A stretch of 64,000 bases of DNA from contig CAWHVW010000003.1 in assembly GCA_963832965.1 (NCBI GenBank), positions 62,001 to 126,000 of the forward strand, written 5' to 3'. Below the pieces are notes generated by a model, which ran no database searches, had not been told where the DNA came from, and saw only the letters and a list, made by a program, of their open reading frames with translations. The stretch's first letter is position 1. Each line of letters begins with the position of its first letter. The DNA is from CAWACP01 sp963832965. Lineage in GTDB: Bacteria; Acidobacteriota; Terriglobia; Bryobacterales; Bryobacteraceae. Positions 17,725 through 24,611 of this stretch are shown one piece after another. The translations under genes were made by a program, and so were the position numbers.

Positions 17725-19077
17725 ATGAGAGATACGAGAAACCGCACGATGTCCGGCGTGCTCCGCGGCGGGGGGCTGATAGCGCTGCTCCTGTGGCCGG
17801 CTGGAGCGATGCTCATGGCGCAGGAGCGGGCACCCGCGCAGGCGCCCTCACGGCAGCACGCCGCGATGTCCGCAGAGCAGTTGGACACACTGGTGGCGCC
17901 GGTGGCCCTGTATCCAGACTCTTTGCTCAGCGAGGTGCTGGTGGCTTCCACCTACCCGCTGGAGATTGTGGAAGCGAACCAGTGGCTGCAGCAGAACGGC
18001 AATCTGAGCGGGCGGCAACTTGTGGATGCCGCGCGGCAGCAAAACTGGGACGGCAGCATTCAGGCGCTGGTAGTGTTCCCCGACGTACTCGGACGGCTGG
18101 CTTCGGACGCACGCTGGACCACCGATCTGGGCGACGCATTTCTGGCCCAGCAGGCCGACGTGATGAGGGCGGTGCAGAGGTTGCGAGCGCGGGCGCAGCA
18201 AGAGGGAAGACTCAATTCCGACGCTCAGCAAACGGTGACCAACGAATGGCAAGGGGACCAGCCCGCCGTTGACATTCAGCCGGCCAACCCCGAGGTGGTT
18301 TATGTTCCGGACTACAATCCCGAAGGCATCTGGGGAGCGCCTGAATATGGCGACTATCCCGAGCTGTACTATCCGGACTCGTTCGGATTTTACCCGGGAG
18401 TGTACATTGGCGGCTTCTTTGGGGGGCTGGGATGGGGCGATTGGGGTTGGGCCGCAAACTGGTTCGCGTGCAATGTGTTTCTGCGGCCATTCTTCTTCCT
18501 GCATTCCGGTTTTGGCGGCGGCTCCCATGGCGGCGCGATCTGGGCGCATAATCCCGCGCATCGGCTGGGCGTCGCTTATCCGAACCGGACCCTGGCCAAT
18601 CGCTTGCAGGGCGCGGCGGCGGGAAGCGGAAGACTTGCCGGTACGCGAGCAGCGCAGAGCGGTGGCGCGGAAAATGGCGGCTGGCAGCACTTTGGGCAGC
18701 GGGAAACCGCGGGCTTCCAGAACGGCTCACGCTCTTATGGCGGGACCAGCGCGGGCTTCAGCTCCGCGTCGCACGCTGCCGGCGGAGGCGAATGGAGCCG
18801 TTTCAGCGCCGCAAACTCGTACGGGGGCTATCGTTCCAGCTTCGGCGGAGCCAGCGGATACCGGCCGAGTGCGTCTTATCGGACCTATGGCGGGTATGGA
18901 GGAGGCCGCAGCACTCCCGCTTATCACGTCAGCCGTTCCTATGGCGGGGGAGGGTTTCATTCCGCCGGCCCATCGTTCCACGGCGGCGGCGGGGGATTCC
19001 ATGGCGGTTCTTCGTTCCACGGGGGCGGGGGCGGGGGCAGGGGCGGCGGCTCTCACGGTGGCGGCCACCGGCGATAG
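17725..19077 (+). CDS. DUF3300 exported protein with Gly/Ser/His-rich tail
   Basis: A 450-residue protein. After a hydrophobic leader (about 16-32, ending MLMAQ) comes a DUF3300 domain (about 48-210) with LVAPVALYPDSLLSEVLVA, TYPLEIVEANQW and VVYVPDYNP. Hydrophobic aromatic patches (about 215-270, GGFFGGLGWGDWGWAANW) follow. The last 170 residues are low-complexity Gly, Ser, Tyr and His, ending in repeats such as SFHGGGGGFHGG. The tail may be surface-exposed or bind metal. DUF3300 proteins are common in Proteobacteria and Acidobacteria, with no settled function. ATG 17749 is an alternative start. Confidence 0.85.
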   Translation: MRDTRNRTMSGVLRGGGLIALLLWPAGAMLMAQERAPAQAPSRQHAAMSAEQLDTLVAPVALYPDSLLSEVLVASTYPLEIVEANQWLQQNGNLSGRQLVDAARQQNWDGSIQALVVFPDVLGRLASDARWTTDLGDAFLAQQADVMRAVQRLRARAQQEGRLNSDAQQTVTNEWQGDQPAVDIQPANPEVVYVPDYNPEGIWGAPEYGDYPELYYPDSFGFYPGVYIGGFFGGLGWGDWGWAANWFACNVFLRPFFFLHSGFGGGSHGGAIWAHNPAHRLGVAYPNRTLANRLQGAAAGSGRLAGTRAAQSGGAENGGWQHFGQRETAGFQNGSRSYGGTSAGFSSASHAAGGGEWSRFSAANSYGGYRSSFGGASGYRPSASYRTYGGYGGGRSTPAYHVSRSYGGGGFHSAGPSFHGGGGGFHGGSSFHGGGGGGRGGGSHGGGHRR

Positions 19078-19102
19078 GGCCGAAAGAGACCCGGCGGACT
19101 GC

Positions 19103-19108
19103 GATAAT
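19103..19108 (+). promoter_or_regulatory. Possible -10 element of the GT2 gene at 19119
   Basis: GATAAT ends 10 bases before the ATG at 19119, so any leader would be only a few bases long. Confidence 0.3.
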
Positions 19109-19118
19109 AGGGCCTGTC

Positions 19119-20084
19119 ATGCTTTCGGCCGTCATCCCGATCCACAACGAAGAGCCTTCGATACTGCCACTCTACGACCGGCTCACCGCCGTGATGGAGG
19201 GCCTGCGGAAGCCGTACGAGATTCTCTTTGTTGACGACGCCTCCACCGACCGCAGCTTCGATCTGCTGGCCAATCTGGTAGAGACCGACCAGCGTCTCAA
19301 AGTGATCCGCCTGAGGCGCAACTTCGGCCAGACCGCCGCGCTGTCGGCCGGCTTTGACGAAGCGCAAGGCAACGTCATAATTTCGCTCGACGGCGATTTG
19401 CAGCATGCGCCCGAGGACATTCCGGCTTTGCTGGCAAAGATCGACGAGGGCTACGATATCGCGAGCGGATGGCGGAAGGACCGGATCGACAACGCGGTTA
19501 CGCGCCGCATCCCGTCGCACATCGCCAACTGGCTTATGGCGAAGGTGTCGGGCGTGGAGCTGCGCGACTTCGGCACCACCTTTAAGGCATATCGCGCCGA
19601 AATACTGAAAGACCTCCATCTTTACGGCGAATTGCACCGTTTTATCCCAGCGCTGGCGAGCTTCTACGGCGCGCGCATTGCCGAGGTGCCCATCCGCAAC
19701 GTTCTGCGCACGAATGGGGCGTCGCACTACGGCTTCTCGCGAACGTTCAACGTGATGTTCGACATCATCACCATTAAGTTTTTGCTGAAGTATTTCACCC
19801 GGCCCATGCAGTTTTTTGGGCGGCTGGGTCTGGTGGGGACATTCTCCGGCCTGGGTATTCTGGGAACTCTGGGGGTTCTGCGGGTGGCCGGACGGGCGCA
19901 ACTGGCCGACCACGCGCCGCTGGCGCTGCTGGGCGCTTTGCTGCTGCTGACCGGGCTGATGATGTTTTCCACGGGACTGCTGGGCGAGGTGCTGATGCGC
20001 ACTTATTTCGAGAGCCAGGGACGGCGCATTTATGCGGTGCGCGAAGTGCGGTGCCGGCGCGAGCCGGTTACGCCGGGAAGCTGA
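19119..20084 (+). CDS. GT2 family glycosyltransferase with two C-terminal membrane helices
   Basis: A 321-residue protein of the DPM/GtrB type. The GT-A domain begins SAVIPIHNEEPSILPLYDRL, has the first Asp pair in FVDDASTD, the DXD-like SLDGDLQHAPED and a GWRKDR loop. FGTTFKAYR follows near residue 150. Two membrane helices (about 235-258 and 268-292) anchor it. Such enzymes usually move a hexose from UDP- or GDP-sugar to undecaprenyl phosphate. The ATG at 19119 begins the conserved domain. The TGA stop lies inside the first copy of an 85-base tandem repeat. Confidence 0.9.
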   Translation: MLSAVIPIHNEEPSILPLYDRLTAVMEGLRKPYEILFVDDASTDRSFDLLANLVETDQRLKVIRLRRNFGQTAALSAGFDEAQGNVIISLDGDLQHAPEDIPALLAKIDEGYDIASGWRKDRIDNAVTRRIPSHIANWLMAKVSGVELRDFGTTFKAYRAEILKDLHLYGELHRFIPALASFYGARIAEVPIRNVLRTNGASHYGFSRTFNVMFDIITIKFLLKYFTRPMQFFGRLGLVGTFSGLGILGTLGVLRVAGRAQLADHAPLALLGALLLLTGLMMFSTGLLGEVLMRTYFESQGRRIYAVREVRCRREPVTPGS

Positions 20085-20302
20085 TCTCGCTGTTTCCGCG
20101 GCAGCGCATGGCGCTGCCCCACGTCGGATAGGGCTTCGGCTGAGCGAGGCGCTGATGGGCGCTGGCTGATCTCGCTGTTTCCGCGGCAGCGCATGGCGCG
20201 GCCCCACGTCGGATAGAGCTTCGGTCGGGCGGGGCGCTGATGGGCGCAGGCTGATCTCACTGTTTCCGCGGCAGCGCGTGGCGCTGCCCCACCTCGGCTC
20301 CC
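20080..20302. repeat. Tandem repeat, 85-base unit, about 2.6 copies, each with an R1 hairpin
   Basis: Copies start at 20080, 20165 and 20250 (the last is partial). Each begins GCTGATCTC and holds the hairpin GGCAGCGC-NTG-GCGCTGCC near its start. Copy 2 has a T-to-G change that weakens the stem. The array fills the whole convergent gap between the GT2 gene and the LolC/E gene. Confidence 0.9.
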
Positions 20303-20310
20303 GATAGGAG

Positions 20311-21540
20311 CTATTCGTAGCGGAGGGCTTCGGCCGGGGCAACACGGGTGGCGGACGTAGCCGGATAAATGGTCGCGGCGAAGCTGATGAGCAGGGCCGC
20401 GGCCGCGATCCACACGCCGTCCAGCGGGCGCGGGGTGAAAGGCACGTAGCTGAGAGCGTAGACATCGGCGTCGAGGCGCAACCAGCGGTAATGATCCGCC
20501 AGGAATGACAGGGTGTAGCCGGAGACAAGCCCGATGGCCGTCCCCACCGCGCCAATGAGCAACCCCTGCAACATGAAGACGCGGCGGATCTGCGCGCGCC
20601 GCGCGCCCATGGACATCAACACGGCGATGTCCCGGTTTTTCTCCATCACCATCATGGTGAGGGTAATGAGAATGTTCAGCGCGCCGATCAGCACAATGAG
20701 TCCGATGGTGATGGCGGTGACGATGCGCTCGGTTTTGAGCGCGTTGAGGATGGGATGGAGCAACTCCATCCAGGTGGTGGCTACCAGCTTCGATCCCACA
20801 ATCTTTTCAGCGGCAGCGGCCACCTCCGGCGCCTGATAGATGTCGTCGAGGTGCAGTTCGATGGCATTCACGGCGTCCACATCGAAAACCTGTTCGGCGG
20901 AGGCGAGGGAGACGAACGCGTATTGCGAGTCCACGTCGGAGAAACCACTCTCGAAGATGCCCACGACGCGGAACCGATAGCGCGTGAACTTCGGGCCGAA
21001 GGGCGTCAACTCGCCTTGCGGGCTCATTATGTTTATGACGCTGTGGGGCAGCATGCCCGTGCTCTCCGCGAGACGGGAGCCAAGGACGATACCGGGCAGG
21101 CCATCGCCGGTTTCGAGGTCGCGGAACGAGCCCTCCTTCATGTGCCGCAGCATGTCCGGCGCCGCATCGAGCGGAATGCCTTTCAAAATAGCCTGCGACG
21201 ATTGAATCGGGCCGGAGGCGAGGACGATTCCGTAGAGACTGGGAGACGCGCCGATGACGTGCGGGATGCGGCGAAGTTGGGGGTCGAGGTCGTGCCAGTT
21301 TCCGATTCCGTACCCGGGCTTCTTCTCCAGAATCGTGACGTGCGCGGTGGCGCCGAGCAGGCTGTGCTGCAATGTTTTGCTAAAGCCGTTGTTGATGGCC
21401 AGCGCGATCACCAGGGCCATGACGCCCGCTCCGACGCCCACCACGGAGATGACGGTGATCACCGAGATGACGGCTTGCTTGCGTTTGGCGCGCAGATAGC
21501 GGCCAGCCACAAACAGCTCGAATCTGGGTATGGCGCTCAC
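20311..21540 (-). CDS. LolC/LolE-type ABC transporter permease (FtsX family)
   Basis: A 409-residue inner-membrane protein. An N-terminal cytoplasmic stretch FELFVAGRYLRAKRKQ precedes the first helix (about 22-48, ISVITVISVVGVGAGVMAL). A periplasmic MacB-like domain (about 50-265) follows. Three more helices lie at about 272-298, 318-346 and 372-395, ending YPATSATRVAPAEALRYE, the usual FtsX-family end. The family releases lipoproteins from the inner membrane with a LolD ATPase; none is adjacent here. It lies downstream of lysS on the same strand with a 63-base gap holding an R1 repeat, so cotranscription is likely. Confidence 0.88.
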   Translation of the reverse strand: MSAIPRFELFVAGRYLRAKRKQAVISVITVISVVGVGAGVMALVIALAINNGFSKTLQHSLLGATAHVTILEKKPGYGIGNWHDLDPQLRRIPHVIGASPSLYGIVLASGPIQSSQAILKGIPLDAAPDMLRHMKEGSFRDLETGDGLPGIVLGSRLAESTGMLPHSVINIMSPQGELTPFGPKFTRYRFRVVGIFESGFSDVDSQYAFVSLASAEQVFDVDAVNAIELHLDDIYQAPEVAAAAEKIVGSKLVATTWMELLHPILNALKTERIVTAITIGLIVLIGALNILITLTMMVMEKNRDIAVLMSMGARRAQIRRVFMLQGLLIGAVGTAIGLVSGYTLSFLADHYRWLRLDADVYALSYVPFTPRPLDGVWIAAAALLISFAATIYPATSATRVAPAEALRYE

Positions 21541-21568
21541 TTATCTGACCTCACCTGGACCGGCCGTT

Positions 21569-21591
21569 GGCAGGGCACGGCCCTGCCCCAC
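21569..21591. repeat. Palindromic interspersed repeat R1 between lysS and the LolC/E gene
   Basis: GGCAGGGC-ACG-GCCCTGCC with tail CCAC, in the 63-base intergenic stretch after lysS. A hairpin here could shape transcript ends or stability between the two genes. Confidence 0.8.
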
Positions 21592-21603
21592 TCGATCGGG
21601 AAT

Positions 21604-23040
21604 TCATTGCGAGTTTTCCAGTTCGCGGAGTTTGCGGGCAATGCCGATTTCGCCCTCCGGCCGCAACAACGGAAACAGTATGACATCGCGGATGGATTTT
21701 GAATTGCTGAATAACATGACGATGCGATCGATGCCCAGTCCTTCGCCGCCCGCCGGCGGCATACCGTAGCAGAGAGCACGCACGTAGTCTTCATCCATCT
21801 GGTGAGCTTCTTCGTCGCCTTTCGCGCGCGCGTCCAGTTGCGACTCGAAGCGGCGGCGCTGCTCCTGCGGGTCGTTGAGTTCGGTGAACGCATTGCCAAT
21901 TTCCATGCCGGCGACGTAAATCTCGAAACGCTCCACGAAAGAGGGATCCCCGGGCTTGTTCTTCGACAACGGCGAGACTTCCACCGGGTAGTCATAGACG
22001 ATGGTGGGCTGGATGAGCGTGTGCTCGAACTCGCGCTCGAACTTATCCACCAGCGCGTGGCCCGCGAGCGAGGCATCGCCCACGATCTCGCGCATGGTCG
22101 CGCGGCGAATGTTGCCGAAATCGAGCTGCTGACCGTCGTATTCGACAATAGCCGAACCGGTGGCGTCGATGGCCGCCTGTTTCAGCAGCTCGGCCGATAG
22201 ATCCATCATCCCCAGGTAATCCGTGTAGGCCTGATAGAACTCCAGCATGGTGAACTCGGGGTTGTGGTGCGTGGAGATGCCTTCGTTGCGGAAGTTGCGA
22301 TTAATCTCATAGACGCGCTCGAAACCGCCCACGACAAGCCGCTTCAGATACAGCTCCGGCGCGATGCGCAGGTACAGATCGAGGTCGAGCGTGTTGTGAT
22401 GCGTGGTGAACGGCCGCGCCGCGGCTCCACCATAGAGCGGCTGCATCATCGGCGTTTCCACCTCTATGTAACCGTGCGCTTCCAGTTGACGGCGGAATGA
22501 CGCGATGGTTTTCGCGCGGGTGACGAAGACCTTGCGCGAATCCGGGTTGGCAATGAGATCCAGATAACGCTGGCGGTAGCGGATCTCCACATCTTCCAGA
22601 CCGTGCCACTTTTCGGGCATGTTCAGGAGCGTCTTCGCCAGGAAAAACAGATGCTCGGCGTGGACGCTCAACTCGCCGGTTCGAGTGCGGAACAGATAGC
22701 CTTCGACACCGATGATGTCGCCGATGTCGAGCAGTTCCCAGAGCGCGAAGTCGCGCTCGCCCACGGCGTCGCGGCGAATGTAGGTCTGGAGCTTCTCTCC
22801 GTTCTGCAGCAGGTGCGCGAAGCCGGCCTTGCCCATGCGGCGGACGGTCTGCACGCGCCCGGCGATGCGGACGTTGACGCGAGGCTCCAGCTCTTCGGCG
22901 GTCTTCGCGGCATAGTCGCGCAAGATGCCGGGGATGGCGTGGGTGAAATCGAAGCGCTGTCCATAGGCCGCGAAGCCGAGCGCTTCGATCTGAGCAATGC
23001 GGTCATGCCGCTGTTTGAGAAGATCGTCTTCCAATGACAC
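21604..23040 (-). CDS. lysS: Lysyl-tRNA synthetase, class II
   Basis: A 478-residue enzyme of normal length for the family. The N-terminal OB-fold anticodon-binding domain (about 55-150) has VRIAGRVQTVRRMGKAGFAH. Catalytic motif 1 is YIEVETPMMQPLYGGAAARP. Motif 2 is RVYEINRNFRNEGISTHHNPEFTMLE-like near 255-280. Motif 3 is GGEGLGIDRIVMLF near 445. It charges tRNA-Lys using ATP in the cytosol. The start is GTG at 23040, only 8 bases after a TATAAT on the same strand, suggesting a leaderless message. Confidence 0.97.
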   Translation of the reverse strand: MSLEDDLLKQRHDRIAQIEALGFAAYGQRFDFTHAIPGILRDYAAKTAEELEPRVNVRIAGRVQTVRRMGKAGFAHLLQNGEKLQTYIRRDAVGERDFALWELLDIGDIIGVEGYLFRTRTGELSVHAEHLFFLAKTLLNMPEKWHGLEDVEIRYRQRYLDLIANPDSRKVFVTRAKTIASFRRQLEAHGYIEVETPMMQPLYGGAAARPFTTHHNTLDLDLYLRIAPELYLKRLVVGGFERVYEINRNFRNEGISTHHNPEFTMLEFYQAYTDYLGMMDLSAELLKQAAIDATGSAIVEYDGQQLDFGNIRRATMREIVGDASLAGHALVDKFEREFEHTLIQPTIVYDYPVEVSPLSKNKPGDPSFVERFEIYVAGMEIGNAFTELNDPQEQRRRFESQLDARAKGDEEAHQMDEDYVRALCYGMPPAGGEGLGIDRIVMLFSNSKSIRDVILFPLLRPEGEIGIARKLRELENSQ

Positions 23041-23048
23041 GTAACTGC

Positions 23049-23054
23049 ATTATA
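23049..23054 (-). promoter_or_regulatory. -10 element of lysS (TATAAT), leaderless spacing
   Basis: Perfect TATAAT on the minus strand ending 8 bases before the GTG of lysS. It lies where the -35 region of the opposite promoter would be. Confidence 0.55.
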
Positions 23055-23069
23055 AATCGCACTCGTCGA

Positions 23070-23075
23070 TATAAT
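23070..23075 (+). promoter_or_regulatory. -10 element of the GT2 gene at 23081 (TATAAT), leaderless spacing
   Basis: Perfect TATAAT on the plus strand ending 5 bases before the TTG at 23081. It faces the lysS -10 element with 15 bases between the two hexamers. Confidence 0.5.
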
Positions 23076-23080
23076 GCCTT

Positions 23081-23800
23081 TTGACATCTCTGTCCGTGGT
23101 CATCCCCGCGTATAACGAAGAGAAAAGACTGCCGGCCACGCTGGATCGCGTGCTGGCGTGGCTGGACTCGCAATCGCTGGAATTCCGCGAGGTGATCGTG
23201 GTGAACGACGGCTCAACAGACGGCACGGCCGCGTTGGTGGAAGGCCTGCGGGACGCACATGCGTACTTGCGGCTGCTCAACAATCCGGGCAATCGCGGCA
23301 AGGGCTATAGCGTGCGGCATGGCGTGCTGGACGCGCGCGGCGAGTGGGTGCTGTTCAGCGACGCGGATTTGTCGACCCCCATTGAAGACGCGGCGCGGTT
23401 GTTCGCGGCGGCTTGCGAGGCGGGGGCGGAGATCGCGATCGGATCGCGCGCCGTGGATCGATCGCTGGTATCGGTGCATCAATCGGCGATGCGCGAGTTG
23501 TCCGGGCGCTTTTTTAATCTGGTGATGCGGACGGTGACGGGGCTTCCTTTTCGCGACACGCAATGCGGGTTCAAGTTATACCGCGCGAACGCGGCCCGGG
23601 AGGTCTTTTCACGGCAGAAACTCGACGGCTTCAGCTTCGACGTGGAAGACCTGTACATCGCGCGGTTGCTGGGCATTCCGGCCGTCGAAGTGCCGGTGCG
23701 CTGGGCCAACGTCGAGGGGACGAAGGTGAGCGCGCTGACGGGATTGCAGTCGTTCGCGGATCTGGTGAGAATCCGGCGTCACCGGCGAGGTGGGGGCTGA
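23081..23800 (+). CDS. GT2 family glycosyltransferase, dolichyl-phosphate glucosyltransferase-like
   Basis: A 239-residue protein. GT-A fold with LSVVIPAYNEEKRLPATLDR, VVNDGSTDGT, NRGKGYSVRHGV, DXD-like FSDADLSTP, FRDTQCGFKLYR and FDVEDLYIAR. These match the ALG5-like branch that makes polyprenyl-phosphate glucose. No membrane helix is visible. The TTG at 23081 is the only start in frame before the conserved first strand. It is divergent from lysS across 40 bases. An acceptor lipid and sugar donor cannot be assigned. Confidence 0.88.
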   Translation: MTSLSVVIPAYNEEKRLPATLDRVLAWLDSQSLEFREVIVVNDGSTDGTAALVEGLRDAHAYLRLLNNPGNRGKGYSVRHGVLDARGEWVLFSDADLSTPIEDAARLFAAACEAGAEIAIGSRAVDRSLVSVHQSAMRELSGRFFNLVMRTVTGLPFRDTQCGFKLYRANAAREVFSRQKLDGFSFDVEDLYIARLLGIPAVEVPVRWANVEGTKVSALTGLQSFADLVRIRRHRRGGG

Positions 23801-23943
23801 GAGCCCCACGGCAGGGCACGGCCCTGCCCCACTTTGATGGAGTAGCTCAGAGCCCCGCGGCAGGGCACGGCCCTGCCCCACTTTGATGGAGTAGCTCAGA
23901 GCCCCGCGGCAGGGCACGGCCCTGCCCCACTTTGATGGAGTAG
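23801..23943. repeat. Tandem repeat, 49-base unit, about 2.9 copies, each with an R1 hairpin
   Basis: Units start at 23801, 23850 and 23899. Each reads GAGCCCC(A/G)C, then the R1 hairpin GGCAGGGC-ACG-GCCCTGCC, then ACTTTGATGGAGTAG. The copies differ by about one base. The array lies between the GT2 gene and higA, 8 bases from the higA stop. Confidence 0.92.
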
Positions 23944-23950
23944 AGGCGAC

Positions 23951-24253
23951 TCAGGCGGCAGTTCTGGGCAACACCTCACGCCGCACGGTCCCGCTAATCT
24001 GATCCTCCGCTACCTCCAACTCCCATGAAGCCTGCATATTCATCCAAAACCTCGATGTAGTACCGAAGTAGCGAGCCAGGCGCAATGCGGTGTCCGCGGT
24101 GATGCCGCGCTTCTGATTGACGATGTCATTGACGCGAGTGGCCGGAACGCGAAGTGCCATGGCCAGCGCGTGAGAAGACATACCGAGCGGGGCCAGAAAC
24201 TCTTCGCGGAGGATTTCTCCAGGATGAATTGGTGGAAGACGATCCTTGGCCAT
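23951..24253 (-). CDS. higA: HigA-type antitoxin
   Basis: A 100-residue XRE protein with the HigA signature HPGEILREEFLAPLGMS, a helix-turn-helix (about 26-65, ALAMALRVPATRVNDIVNQK, then RGITADTALRLARYFG) and FWMNMQASWELE. It follows higB by 17 bases, the usual toxin-then-antitoxin order of HigBA. It should bind and neutralise HigB and repress the operon. Confidence 0.92.
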   Translation of the reverse strand: MAKDRLPPIHPGEILREEFLAPLGMSSHALAMALRVPATRVNDIVNQKRGITADTALRLARYFGTTSRFWMNMQASWELEVAEDQISGTVRREVLPRTAA

Positions 24254-24270
24254 ACCTTTTACTCACCTCG

Positions 24271-24555
24271 CTAATGATAATCTACGATCTCGACGTCCTC
24301 GGCGGCACCCTCTCTCCAGACAAAACAGATTCGCCAGCGATCATTGACTCTTATGCTGTACTTCGCCTTTCGATCGGCCCCCAGCGCCTCGAACCGATTG
24401 CCTGGAACGGCCGCTATGTCCTCCAGACTATCGGCGTCGTCGATCATTCGCAGCTTCCTGCGCGCAACGTTGGCGATATTGCCGAACCTTCTGGCACCTT
24501 GCCGGTGAAACAGCTCCCTGGTATCCTTGCCGCGGAAGGAGCGGATCACCTTCAC
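24271..24555 (-). CDS. higB: HigB-type toxin (RelE superfamily mRNA interferase)
   Basis: A 94-residue protein, typical length. Motifs include IRSFRGKDTRELF, ARRKLRMIDDADSLEDIAAVPGNRFEAL and the C-terminal YSIRVNDRWRICFVWREGAAEDVEIVDYH-type core with the conserved Arg and W/F residues of HigB. It starts from GTG at 24555. HigB cleaves ribosome-associated mRNA. No disruption is seen, so the module looks intact. Confidence 0.9.
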   Translation of the reverse strand: MKVIRSFRGKDTRELFHRQGARRFGNIANVARRKLRMIDDADSLEDIAAVPGNRFEALGADRKAKYSIRVNDRWRICFVWREGAAEDVEIVDYH

Positions 24556-24611
24556 ACCATATCACGAAGACCGTTAAACGAGTGCCGTCCGGCCTCCGCG
24601 GGATATGGAGT

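Noticed and set aside
20080..20302. Possible CRISPR array
   Set aside because: There are only 2.6 units of 85 bases, with no spacers, and the hairpin repeat occurs elsewhere singly.
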